This document shows positions 1 to 10,047 of a DNA stretch of 64,000 nucleotides, one piece after another. Every line of letters starts with the position of its first letter. Positions within the stretch are counted from its first letter, which is position 1. Below the pieces are notes generated by a model. That model made no database searches. It was not told the DNA's origin and saw only the letters and a list, made by a program, of their open reading frames with translations. This DNA comes from Bedellia somnulentella (taxonomy: Eukaryota > Arthropoda > Insecta > Lepidoptera > Bedelliidae): positions 24,474,875 to 24,538,874 of the forward strand of contig OY755170.1 of NCBI GenBank assembly GCA_963576735.1, in the 5' to 3' direction. The translations under genes were made by a program, and so were the position numbers.

Positions 1-336
1 ATTAAATTTATCGTTAAACTTACCAAAATATTTTAGACCTCAAGTTATAAGTTAATATTGTGTCATACCTCTGTTACAAAGTATTTGTTATGTACTCTTG
101 CATATTCTAGTAGTGATTTTAATGGTTGTTATGTAGGTATTCTAAAGTAAAGTAAGAATATTTTTACATTTATAGAAACCCAATCTAATAGTATACTGTT
201 TAATGTAAACGCATAGTTAAGAGTATATTTGTGGATATAAAACATTTACAATGTTATGTTTTATGCATTCATAAACTTTATGTAATAAAAGTTAGTTAAT
301 AAATGTATATAAAATAAATGATGTTTTTACTGATTA

Positions 337-514
337 TTGCAAAGATTAGACATTCAATGACCCCGTCGGACCATAAACCGCACCAAACTCTCACAGGACG
401 CTTCTCAACAGTCATGCGACAATTTTGCTTGCTCACGAAGCTATCGAAGTGGAAATGGGCCTTGTTCCTCAACATAATTTCGATGAAAATCCGAATCTTA
501 CAGTGAAATTTAAA
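337..514 (-). pseudogene. Decayed DNA-transposon transposase fragment
   Basis: On the minus strand an open stretch reads KAHFHFDSFVSKQNCR and then VRVWCGLWSDGVIE. This resembles the block of mariner/IS630-like transposases that normally reads DEAHF..NGYVNKQN..., followed by VTVWC....GIIGP. The usual catalytic Asp-Glu before AHF is replaced (RNKAHF), and no complete frame or terminal inverted repeats were found around it. It is a short relic, not a gene. The 62-residue plus-strand frame over the same bases (318-506) is its shadow. The assignment rests on motif recall only. Confidence 0.5.
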
Positions 515-860
515 TTTGTTATTGAAGCTAGGAACGGGGCGGGGCGTATTTACGATACCCGCTTGAAAATCCCGCTGTTTGCTTGATGTAAGGTGAAGTG
601 CATAGAATAACGAGTACCCAGAATCCGCTCACGGCCATATCGATAGTCCTATCACATTGGTTTCACTTGCCAGTCAACGCACCACAACGCACTCAGTCGG
701 TTAGAAGCTTTGAAAGTGACAAGCCAAAATAGCTCCACAAAAAAAATTCATGACGTCTTGCGTCTTGCATACTTCCAACCTGCCAAAATAGAGTGAACAC
801 CAAAGCAAAAGGACTGGGAATCACATTTCACCGGTTAATATTGTTTATTTTCACTTACTT

Positions 861-869
861 TCGATGAAT
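861..869. repeat. Left 9-bp target duplication of foldback element
   Basis: TCGATGAAT, repeated identically at 5780-5788 on the other side of the foldback element. Confidence 0.85.
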
Positions 870-1029
870 GTGTGCCTACACTCAGCGGGACCCCCTATCC
901 TAAAACGATATGAGTATGTCTAGGATTTAGTTCCAAATTAGGGCCGGCGCTGACTGCCGGCATGGCATGGCAAAGGATTTCGGTACAGATATAGCATTTT
1001 TAATCTTATTACCATTAGTATAGAATTCA

Positions 1030-3185
1030 ATTGGAAATAGAAGAAGTATGGGATGTGCTCAAATCGTCAATGGTTGAATGTGCGACGGAAGTATGTGGAT
1101 TGAGTAAAAGAACAAATAGACCACCAACAAGTTGGTGGGATAAAGATGTGAAAGAGGCAGTTGGAGATAAGAAGAAAGCTTGGTTAGATTTACTAGCGAT
1201 TAAAGCTAGTAAACGAATGGATGCGAGAGTAACAGATGATGTAGTGAAGAATAGTGAAGATGAATATAAGAGAGTTAAGAATGAGGTTAAGAAGAAAATA
1301 GAAAAGAAAAAGCGTGATCTGATAGAATGGTGTGAGAGGAAACTCTCCGATAATTTCCGGAATAACCAAAAGTTGTTCTGGAAATATATCCGGAAAGAAA
1401 AGGGAGTTTCCCAAAACACGAGAGTGAATGTTGTGAGAGATGAACAGGGTGAATTGGCGACGGATGAAAGTAGCATAAGACGAGTATGGAAGAACTATTT
1501 TGAGGGACTCTTTGAAAAAGAGGATACATCCATTTCTTCGCCAATCGGCAGTAATGTTGATTGGAACGACGTTATGGGTGACTTTAGTGACAGTGAGATC
1601 AGTATGGAAGAAATAATGAAAGCAATGAAAAGTATGAAACTAGGGAAAGCGGCAGGGTATGACAGGATAAACACTGAAATGCTGAGGGCTGGTAAAGGGG
1701 TGGTGGCTTCCTGGTTGTACTTCCTTTTCCAAAAATGCTGGTCGAGTGGCAAAGTGCCACAAGACTGGTGCAAAGCGGTAATTGTGCCTTTATATAAAGG
1801 AAAGGGGTCACACCAGGAGGCTAGAAACTACCGTGGAATTAGCCTACTCAGCATTGTCGGTAAATTGTATGCAAAGGTTTTGATTGAAAGAGTGATGAAT
1901 GAAACGGAAGATAAAAGTTGGGATGTGCAAGCAGGATTTAGAAAGGGAATGGGATGTATGGACCAAATTTTCTCTTTAAGGAGCATCACCGAAAAGTTTT
2001 TAGCTAAGAACCGAAAGGTGTATTGCTCCTTCATTGATTTAGAGAAGGCGTATGATAGGGTGGTAAGAAAGTGTTTATGGGAGGTGTTATCCAAGTTCGG
2101 TTTGGGGAGTCGACTTATACGTGCACTGGTATCACTCTATGAGGATTCCAGTGCATGTGTGAGAGTAAACGGGGAAAATACTGACTGGTTCGGGATCTCT
2201 CGGGGTGTCCGACAGGGTTGTGTAGCTTCCCCGTGGCTCTTCAATTTGTTCATGGATGACTGTTTAACAGAGTTGCGTGAAAGTGATTATGGATTGAGAA
2301 TGGGTGGATTCATCATTAAATGCCTCTTATATGCCGACGATCAAGTGCTACTTGCATCATCGGTGGAAGAGCTGCAAGAGATGATGAATATTGCATGTGC
2401 GTCTTTTGAGAAAAAGGGAATGAGGGTGAATGTGGATAAAACAAAAACTATGGTTTTTGAGAGAGAGGTGAATATGACCGAATGCGTGATTGAGATTAAT
2501 GGTAAGAAAGTGGAACAAGTGAAAGAGTTTGTATATTTGGGAAGTTTGTTTACTAGGGATGGAAAGTGTGATGAAGATATCGAGAGAAGAGTGAAAAAGG
2601 GTAATGCGGTAAATGGAGCACTGGATGGTCTAATGTCTAGTCAGTCGGTGTCTGCAAAGGCCCGAATGGCTGTGCATGATGCTGTCCTCGTTCCTACGCT
2701 TATGTATGGCAGTGAATGTTGGGTGTGGCAGAAGAAGCATGAAAGTAGAGTGAATGCAGTAGAAATGAGATCCCTCAGAAAAGTGTGTAATGTAAGGTTA
2801 TGTGATCGTGTGAGGAATGATGTGATTCGTGAAAGGTGTGGTGTAAAAGATGATATTGTAAGAAAGATAGAAAAAGGAATGTTGAGATGGTTTGGGCACA
2901 TAGAGAGGATGGATGACAGTAAATTGGTGAAAGAGATATATAGAGCCAATGTGGAAGGTAATGTTAGTAGAGGACGACCTCGGAGGACACATTTGGATCA
3001 AATAGAACATGTGCTCAAAAAGGCAGGTGTCCGCAGTATGAAGAATAAAAGAGCATGTATGAAAAGATTGATGGATGTAAACGAAGCCAGAGAGGTTTGC
3101 CAGGATCGTACAAAGTGGCGATCGATAGTCTCTGCCTACCCCAATGGGAACTAACGGCGTGAGAATATGTATGTATGTATGTATG
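1030..3185 (+). mobile_element. 5'-truncated LINE (non-LTR retrotransposon) inside the MITE
   Basis: The insertion starts within the reverse-transcriptase ORF, has no endonuclease domain and ends in a (TATG)n tail at 3167-3185. An 11-bp target duplication, TATAGAATTCA, flanks it at 1019-1029 and 3186-3196. The missing 5' part and the target-site duplication are the hallmarks of target-primed reverse transcription. A second, more decayed 3' end of the same family lies at 25345-25680. Confidence 0.85.
1031..3154 (+). CDS. LINE reverse transcriptase, N-terminally truncated
   Basis: A 707-codon frame, open to a TAA at the end. The fingers/palm domain begins near residue 195 (KLGKAAGYDRINTEML), followed by VPLYKGKGSHQEARNYRGIS, the AGFRKGMGCMDQIF block, FIDLEKAYDRV with the first catalytic Asp, SRGVRQGCVASP, and YADD near residue 437 as the catalytic core. 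The C-terminal domain carries RWFGHIERMDD...GRGRPRRT, typical of RTE-type and related LINEs. The apurinic endonuclease expected upstream is absent because of 5' truncation, so this copy cannot move itself. The frame is intact within what remains, suggesting a fairly recent insertion. The ATG-less start follows the truncation point, not a true initiation site. Clade assignment is uncertain. Confidence 0.9.
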   Translation: MEIEEVWDVLKSSMVECATEVCGLSKRTNRPPTSWWDKDVKEAVGDKKKAWLDLLAIKASKRMDARVTDDVVKNSEDEYKRVKNEVKKKIEKKKRDLIEWCERKLSDNFRNNQKLFWKYIRKEKGVSQNTRVNVVRDEQGELATDESSIRRVWKNYFEGLFEKEDTSISSPIGSNVDWNDVMGDFSDSEISMEEIMKAMKSMKLGKAAGYDRINTEMLRAGKGVVASWLYFLFQKCWSSGKVPQDWCKAVIVPLYKGKGSHQEARNYRGISLLSIVGKLYAKVLIERVMNETEDKSWDVQAGFRKGMGCMDQIFSLRSITEKFLAKNRKVYCSFIDLEKAYDRVVRKCLWEVLSKFGLGSRLIRALVSLYEDSSACVRVNGENTDWFGISRGVRQGCVASPWLFNLFMDDCLTELRESDYGLRMGGFIIKCLLYADDQVLLASSVEELQEMMNIACASFEKKGMRVNVDKTKTMVFEREVNMTECVIEINGKKVEQVKEFVYLGSLFTRDGKCDEDIERRVKKGNAVNGALDGLMSSQSVSAKARMAVHDAVLVPTLMYGSECWVWQKKHESRVNAVEMRSLRKVCNVRLCDRVRNDVIRERCGVKDDIVRKIEKGMLRWFGHIERMDDSKLVKEIYRANVEGNVSRGRPRRTHLDQIEHVLKKAGVRSMKNKRACMKRLMDVNEAREVCQDRTKWRSIVSAYPNGN

Positions 3186-3210
3186 TATAGAATTCATTTT
3201 ACTTTATTTT

Positions 3211-3274
3211 GACACAACGATGCCGACGTTCTGTCCTACCGCGGCCTCCCTCGGCATCGTTGTGTCAAAATGAA
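3211..3274. repeat. Perfect hairpin at the MITE core
   Basis: Two 20-bp arms, TTTTGACACAACGATGCCGA and its exact complement, flank a GC-rich loop of about 24 nt. It forms the centre of the palindromic MITE at 941-3359. Confidence 0.8.
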
Positions 3275-4111
3275 TTCTATACGCATGCTGATAAGATTAA
3301 AAATGCTATATCTGTACCGAAATCCTTTGCCATGCCATGCCGGCAGTCAGCGCCGGCCCTTAGTTCTATCAAATGCAGTCAAAATTTGATTTTGTTCCGT
3401 CAAAATGGAAGAAGGGCGTTGGTTTTAATTCGACCTCCAGCCAGCGGGACACTTTTTATTTATAGGTCACAGGAACTTCAAATGGGTGTCAAACTTTAGT
3501 TCTACTTTCATTTACTCCGATCTAAGTGAAAACGGTGTTCTAGCGTAAATAATTACAAAAATGACAAGGTTCAAAAGAACCTACAGCCAGCGGCCAACTT
3601 TTTTCAATGATGCTGTGGGAACCTAAAAGTTACATCAATCTCTTCCCTTTGTTTAGTTCTACTCGATTATCGGTTTTAATCGGAAAACCTATAATTACTA
3701 AACTGTGAAAATATGTATTTAACTGTATAAATAAAAAGCATACTTTAAGGCTTTTGTTTTTCATTGTTAACTATTAAAAGATAAAATAGAAAGAAAGAAT
3801 TTACATAAATGATTTATGTCACCTATCCTTACTCCATAGCAATATCTACACATACGCCGACGACACTGCTATTCTTGTAGAAGGAGCGGATTGGGATTCA
3901 GTAAAAATTAATGCAGAAACTGCTTTACGAAAGGTGATGAATTGGCTAACCGTAAACCTGCTCACATTAAACTTGAGTAAATCCAATTACATTCCCTTTT
4001 CAATACGCAGCAACACTGAACCATCCGCTTCCTTTTCTATCCAACCAAGCTCATACCTGTAAAAGTTCTACAACATCTTGCGACTGCCTTTTTCTCACAA
4101 AAGTTAAGAGC

Positions 4112-4729
4112 GTGAAATATTTGGGAGTAATAATAGACAGTAAACTGAAATGGGATAAACAACTAGAAATACTGACCGCCAGAGTACGAAACATTATATA
4201 TATATTTAAAATATTGAGAGAATCAACATCACCTGATATTCTTAAAATGGTTTATTTGACACTGTCCCAATCCGTCATTGCATATTGCATCACTGTGTGG
4301 GGTGGGGCTTACAAAACGAACTTCTTGGGATTGGAGCGGGCGCAGAGAGCTGTGCTTAAAGTTATGACAAAAAAACCGTTCCAGTATCCAACGGCGCAAC
4401 TTTACCGTGATTGCCAAGTTCTTACAGTTCGCCAGCTCTATGTGCTCCGGTCCATACTACGAAAACATAGGAATGTATCAAATCAGTCCATCCCACAGTG
4501 TACATCGCGTTTGCGTGCTCGTAGATTTGCGTTTCAAGTGCCACCGCACAAAACTGCGTTCGCGGAACACCAATTCTATACACTAAGCTCTATCCTTTAT
4601 AATAATATCGATAAAAAATTAAATATTAACATTTTGAATAGTCATGAAATAAAATCTAAAGTCACAAAATGGCTCCAGAAACTAGATTATTACGACACAG
4701 AAAAATTAATAATAACCTCTATCACATAA
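4112..4729 (+). pseudogene. LINE reverse transcriptase C-terminal part
   Basis: A 205-residue frame beginning MKYLGVIIDSKLKWDKQ, the region just after the RT catalytic core of CR1/Jockey-like LINEs, with the following WGGAYKTNFLGLERAQRAVLK motif. Upstream the catalytic YADD is in another frame, so the ORF is broken. It is closely parallel in layout to the 158-residue frame at 28728-29204, which has ...WGGSVASNMIILERAQRAVLK. Non-functional remnant. Confidence 0.8.
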
Positions 4730-4953
4730 ATAAAAGTTCTTACTTACTTATATATATATATTACCAATTACACAAAGTCGACCATAAACTGAATCAGTAT
4801 GAGCACACAATGACAATGAAAATAGGACCACGGCTAATCACTGCCTTCTAAAATACAGGTTGTACCTAGTTTGGAGGGCAGGGAGCAAAATTTTATCAGA
4901 CCCTGTTGTGAATAAATTAGAAAATTTCCTTTAAATTTCAATAGCATTCATAC

Positions 4954-4955
4954 GC

Positions 4956-5007
<52 letters not shown>
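4954..5007. repeat. (CA)n microsatellite
   Basis: About 50 bp of almost pure CA dinucleotide repeat, in the 3' untranslated part of the LINE that fills the foldback loop. Confidence 0.9.
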
Positions 5008-5779
5008 ACTCATTCCGTAAGATGAAAATTAATTTTTCCTTATATTATATATAATTTTATATTTTTTATTTTGGAAGCTTATGGCTGCATTTACAAAATT
5101 GAATTAGTATGTAGATACTTAGCTGTAAATAACAAGCTTCCTCATATAGTACATATTGTAATCGTATTGTATTAATGTAACAAGTGTAATGGTCTACCTT
5201 TTGTGAAATAAATAAATTATTATTATTATTATACGGTATATTATATTAGTGACATAAATCATTTATGTAAATTCTTTCTTTCTATTTTATCTTTTAATAG
5301 TTAACAATGAAAAACAAAAGCCTTAAAGTATGCTTTTTATTTATACAGTTAAATACATATTTTCACAGTTTAGTAATTATAGGTTTTCCGATTAAAACCG
5401 ATAATCGATTAGAACTAAACAAAGGGAAGAGATTGATGTAACTTTTAGGTTCCCACAGCATCATTGAAAAAAGTTGGCCGCTGGCTGTAGGTTCTTTTGA
5501 ACCTTGTTATTTTTGTAATTATTTACGCTAGAACACCGTTTTCACTTAGATCGGAGTAAATGAAAGTAGAACTAAAGTTTGACACCCATTTGAAGTTCCT
5601 GTGACCTATAAATAAAAAGTGTCCCGCTGGCTGGAGGTCGAATTAAAACCAACGCCCTTCTTCCATTTTGACGGAACAAAATCAAATTTTGACTGCATTT
5701 GATCGAACTAATTTGGAACTAAATCCTAGACATACTCATATCATTTTAAGATAGGGGGTCCCGCTGAGTGTAGGCACAC

Positions 5780-5788
5780 TCGATGAAT
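5780..5788. repeat. Right 9-bp target duplication of foldback element
   Basis: TCGATGAAT, identical to 861-869. Confidence 0.85.
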
Positions 5789-6267
5789 GAAAGCAATTTA
5801 ATTTTGTTAACATTACACATTTTTTTACGCCGCCTATTTTTGCTTATTTTACTGATAAATATAGTATATTGTAAATAAACTCATAGTTGAAAAGTTTGCC
5901 GTTTAGTCAAGACCGCCGTTGACCAAGGTAGTTGTATAAAAAAAGACGCCACATTTAAGTAAAAAAATCTTGAGCTGTCATAGGTTCTAGTACTTGGTTC
6001 CAAGTTGAGTTAAATTATGCTTGTTTGATGAAAATGTAGTCACTATTTCAATCATGGCCCCTGTTGCATAGGAGGGTATATGTTTTAACTATTGAAGCAA
6101 AAATATAAACCTGGTTGTTTCATGATTCTCCTGAACAATCAAAAATGATTTTTTGAAACTCAACCCCTAAGGGGCTGAAATAGCAAGTTAAAGTTAATAT
6201 AGAGATTTTTGTATCTAGAAACATTAAACTTGGTGCGATTGAATTTATGAAATTCATCTATCAATCA

Positions 6268-6340
6268 TTCAAGGTTGTTAGTGATGGGTTACCAACTGCA
6301 TCACCCAGCAATTACTTAAAAAGCCTCAATGCCCTTAATA
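6268..6340 (-). repeat. SINE family A fragment
   Basis: Matches the middle of the ~240-bp SINE family A (AGTGATGGGT...AACTGCATC...CCCTTA). It is truncated on both sides and passes into Helitron-like sequence on the right. Confidence 0.6.
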
Positions 6341-6467
6341 TCCTTTATAACGCCCGCGGGAACATAAATATAAAAAAAAGAAGTTGAAATAGTGTGTCGG
6401 TATTTTTGATGTAAGCCGGAAGCAAAAAATGTAGTCCATGCGGACGAAGTCGCGGGCAAAAAGCTAG
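6341..6467 (+). mobile_element. Helitron-like 3' end fragment
   Basis: The sequence ends ...GGACGAAGTCGCGGGCAAAAAGCTAG, the GC-rich hairpin plus CTAG terminus common in lepidopteran Helitron-related repeats (compare 19545-19573). The 5' boundary is not visible. The next base is A rather than the expected T, so the exact end is uncertain. Confidence 0.45.
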
Positions 6468-7264
6468 AATTATATTTAAACAAAGAAACTTTATTTTTGA
6501 TGATTTCCAATTCAGGCCGTAAAATATAATTACAGCAATAAATATCTTGTGGAAAACAGGACGTTACGCCACCCCTCAATAGATGGCACTGATTGTGTTT
6601 TCTACATCGCGGTATGAATTCTTTTTTGTGTCCCTATATAAAGAAATGGCAAGCAATCATTAGTTTACACATCAATAATTATTAATCTTAAACTTAAATT
6701 ATATTTGAATTTTTAGACGCTGGTTGCCACTCTTTACATGGTGACTGGTGTAATAACAACCTAATTTATTCTCAGCAAAAAGCGTATTCTAGCATTGCTG
6801 TCTAACATTAATGTGATAGCTTAGCTATACCACATATTTAGTATAAATTATATAATACTACATACATAATACTATACATGTACACGGTTCCATCATTATA
6901 AAATGTTCGTAATCGCTGCATACATTCTAAACGACGAAAATGTATCCAAATCTAATTAGTACTGATCATATAACATTTCATTTTTTCTATACGTTTTTAT
7001 AAAATCCGTGATTTATAGAAATCGTTTGGCTCAGAAAAAATTGGTGATTCCATACACAGCTATATCAACTAGCAGTCCTACCATAACCAATAATTTTCGT
7101 TTGTGTATTACTTTAAATGAAATGATGATTGTTTTAAGTTTATAACTTTTCTTTGTGGGTCACTTGGTTAACTTTGCAAAATTTTCACCCAAATAATAAA
7201 GTATATCATGCAGCAGTTCTCGAGGGTTCGCTCCAACTATCACAAGATAAAGAAAGTGTGAACG

Positions 7265-7395
7265 ATAAAGCATGGGAAGTTCAGTGAGAAAATATTGCAA
7301 AATAAAGGATCGTCAGTGATCCATCTACATTGCCTAACAATCATTTGAAAATCGCCAAAACACATGCCCGCGTCAAGAAATGTTTCAGTGCTTTT
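7265..7395 (-). repeat. Old SINE family A copy (diverged)
   Basis: Weak, gapped similarity to SINE family A: TGAGAAAATATTGCAAAATAAAGG, then a GTGATCCATCT segment and a final CCCGCGTC. Both ends have decayed. Confidence 0.35.
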
Positions 7396-7640
7396 CTACA
7401 TTAGGTTTATTTTTAGATTGCATAGATATAACCACGTCTCTGTTTATCGCGCCAAACTTAAGCGGCTTCCAATTTGCCTCCGCGGGAAATCAGACACTCT
7501 CTATTGACTATCTATCTTGTATATGTCTATTTTGTAAAATCCTGTCAGCCCCTCCTATCCATAAGAATATTTCCTATTTCTTCAATTCACACCCTCATAT
7601 CGGCCCACGTTAACCTCAAAAATTATTCTCAATAAATAAA

Positions 7641-7892
7641 AAAAAAACATAAACATACATAAACATAAACGTTCACGCCGAATATCCCCGAAGGCCGTTT
7701 CTGTACGAATACACTGTCACATGACTAAGTACAACTCAGCCATGTGGGTTTCCTCACGAAGTTTTCCCTCACCGTTAACAACCATGATAAATCAACTACA
7801 CATATGTCTGATAAAATCAAAGACAAATAGGTTTGTTCAATATCGTTTGCACGATAACCGGTGTTCTAACCATTGAGCTATCACTATTTAAA
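7641..7892 (-). repeat. SINE family B copy (tRNA-derived)
   Basis: Reads on the minus strand from a tRNA-like head containing TAGCTCAATGGTTAGAAC (A-box-like) to the conserved body shared with the full copy at 58243-58618. It ends CGGCGTGAACGTTTATG with an AT-rich tail. The head is decayed and its B box is not clear. Confidence 0.65.
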
Positions 7893-8029
7893 AAAAAAAC
7901 TCATTACTATACATACATATTTAAAAGTAACTACCTATAATATTTAGAAGTTAAAAATTTGAATCTTCTGTTTCTACTCGCTACAAGGTGGCGCATCTGA
8001 AAAGTTTCAAGTTGCATAATTTAATATAG

Positions 8030-9913
8030 GGCACGTTTCAAAAAAATGCACACCCCCATGAAAATGATAGCCAAAAACTAAACTATGATATCAATTGCTA
8101 GTTTTGGGCTCAAAATGTTGTCTGAGAGATATAGTTTATGAAAATAGTTGGCTTTCAGCTTAAATTGTCCAGTTTTCAGAGAAAATTCTACTTTTCACTG
8201 ATGTGGCAGAAACTTGGGATCAGTTTGGTGTAAAAACCTGTTTTTGGAAATTTTATACGAAAAATATGATAAAATTTATTTCATTACAAAAGATATACTT
8301 TATTTAAATAAATTGTATGTCATTACAAAATGCAGAACCTCTTTAAATCCACTTTATAGAGCTTTGTTCTTCAGTTTGGTGACGTGTGATGACAACAAGT
8401 CAAATATTTTTCTTCTAGCATTAAATCCCCTAATTGTATTGCTTTAATTTTTTTGTATTTAGTTGAGAGTATTATCTTTAATATAACATAAAATTATTTA
8501 AGGAAAGAGGAATATTACGACCCAAATAAAATATAGTTTTACCAAAATATTGGTGGGACCATCACCAAACTGACACGGCTGATAAAATTAAGGTAGGGTT
8601 CCATGTTTGTAAAATAAAATCACATTTCTGTAAATCGCACAAGTTTTTTGACTAGAATATACATTGAATATATATAGAATAGAGATACATACATAAACTC
8701 GCGGATATAAACCCCTAGAAGGGGTAGCCAGAGATGAGGAAAGAGAAATACCTCTGCCACTTTTAGAAGTTGAGTGGGGAAAAGATTTTTGAAATAAGGG
8801 CTATTGGTGATGAGTTTCTCTGAACCGCGTCACCAAAAACCCCTTAAAAAGCCCCAATACACCCATGGATAGAAATGGGGTAGTGCTTTTCTAAGCCGAC
8901 TCTACACAGCAATATATATATATTTAAAGAAATTACTTACATTACCTATATTTGATTACCAAACATATAATTTAATAAAAAAAAAAATGTAATAGAATTT
9001 AAGAAAATTGTTTCTTATTTGATTATTTTATAAACTATACGTAATATTAATCTAAAAAGAAAAACTCAAAATAAGTATTTTACATTCATGTAAGCTCATC
9101 TTAGTGGCGTCAGTTTGGCCACTTGGTTTGTCAGCCTATTGACGTCAGCATACTGACCGTCACCTCTGTTTGGTTCCACACAAATATATTTTTTTCACCT
9201 GAAGAAATCCCAGAATTGTTATATATTTTATTTGTTTTTGGAACCTTATGACCACCTCAATCAACTTGAATAATCCCTGAAACAGTATTTCGCCACCATT
9301 AGGAAGAAATAAGCACACCAAACAGACTTTTAAAAGTGACTTTCCGGTACTTCAGCATAAAACACATCCAGCTCTTTGCAGACATTGACTCCACTAGCAC
9401 AAACGAAATGGCTACTTGATTGTATTATGACAGTCTTGCTATTTATAATGCACAGTTTTGAAATAGTTGTAAAAAATATACTATTTGGGCCGTCACCAAA
9501 CTGATTAGTCAGGATTTCGTAAATTCTGGGACAGTACTATCGTACAAATAATAGAAAAGTTATGTATAAATGAGAGAAAAATGCATTAAAAATACATAAA
9601 ACAGGGTACAACCTTTACATTAAACTCAATATTAGGAATGGTTTTCACATAAAAATAATAGCAAATACGTTTTATTTGTATCAAATTGTTGGTGGGACAC
9701 GCAAAAAATGATGTCATCAGAGCGAAAATATATGTTTATTTACTACTAATTCTCATTATAATTATTTGATATTTATTGTAGTGTTAGTTTATTAAATAAG
9801 CTTTCATATAAAAATATTTCTGCAATAAAATGCAGCTACACATAACTTCCCAAAATCATCAAACTTTTGGGACAGTGCAAAAACAGGGGGTGTACATTTT
9901 TTTGAAACGTGCC
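8030..9913. mobile_element. Non-autonomous TIR DNA transposon, 1.88 kb
   Basis: The terminal inverted repeats of about 30 bp read GGCACGTTTCAAAAAAATG, then C or T, then ACACCCCC. A 4-bp ATAG is duplicated at 8026-8029 and 9914-9917. No transposase frame was found. The interior is AT-rich and contains the motif TCAGTTTGGTG or its complement CACCAAACTGA at about 8220, 8370, 8564 and 9490, with a variant near 9110, in both orientations; these could be transposase-binding repeats. A SINE family A copy (8677-8910) is nested inside. Superfamily unknown. Confidence 0.7.
8677..8910 (-). repeat. SINE family A copy
   Basis: About 235 bp from the (TATG)-like tail and CTCGCGGATATAAACCCC end to CTAAGCCGACTCTACACAGC. 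The low-complexity AATATATATA at 8667-8676 and 8911-8920 is its likely target duplication. Confidence 0.8.
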
Positions 9914-10047
9914 ATAGGGGGCAGTGTCCATATCTAATATTTTTCTACTGCTACCTGGTTATAGAAGGCGCTCTCAAAAAAGTAATTTTGAGGCTATTGT
10001 TTTCATTATATTGAACTGCTAACAAAATGAATATCGGATCGCAGCTT

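Larger units (their letters stand above)
941..3359. mobile_element. Hairpin MITE (TTA target duplication), split by a LINE
   Basis: Both ends carry the terminal inverted repeat starting GGGCCGGCGCTGACTGCCGG, and the inverted match runs for about 90 bp (941-1029 against 3270-3359). TTA is duplicated at 938-940 and 3360-3362. Without the LINE the element is about 250 bp and almost wholly self-complementary: the core hairpin at 3211-3274 has 20-bp perfect stems beginning TTTTGACACAACGATG around a 24-nt loop. A 3-bp TTA duplication fits PIF/Harbinger MITEs; that family name is inferred. It sits inside the left arm of the foldback element. Confidence 0.8.
3826..5235 (+). mobile_element. 5'-truncated LINE filling the foldback loop
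   Basis: It starts inside reverse transcriptase: the frame just upstream of 4112 reads YTYADDTAILVEGADW at about 3847. It continues through a C-terminal RT domain and a 3' untranslated region with a (CA)n tract, and ends in AATAAATAAATTATTATTATT. It has frame breaks between 4010 and 4112. It belongs to a different LINE family from 1030-3185 and is related to the fragments at 28650-29545 and 36650-37442. No clear target duplication was found. Confidence 0.75.
870..5779. mobile_element. Foldback DNA transposon with 531-bp inverted arms
   Basis: The left arm (870-940 continued at 3363-3822) is the reverse complement, at very high identity, of the right arm (5249-5779); both total 531 bp once the nested MITE is removed. 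The ends read GTGTGCCTACACTCAGCGGG. The element is flanked by a perfect 9-bp duplication, TCGATGAAT, at 861-869 and 5780-5788. Each arm carries spaced copies of a CCTNCANNCAGCGG motif, seen in the left arm near 876, 3434 and 3580. A 9-bp duplication with long arms fits Mutator-like or FB-type foldback elements; no transposase is present, so it is non-autonomous. The 1.4-kb loop is a truncated LINE. Superfamily is an inference. Confidence 0.85.

Noticed and set aside
1031..3154. Host gene of 707 codons
   Set aside because: It is LINE reverse transcriptase with a YADD core, bounded by target duplications inside another mobile element.
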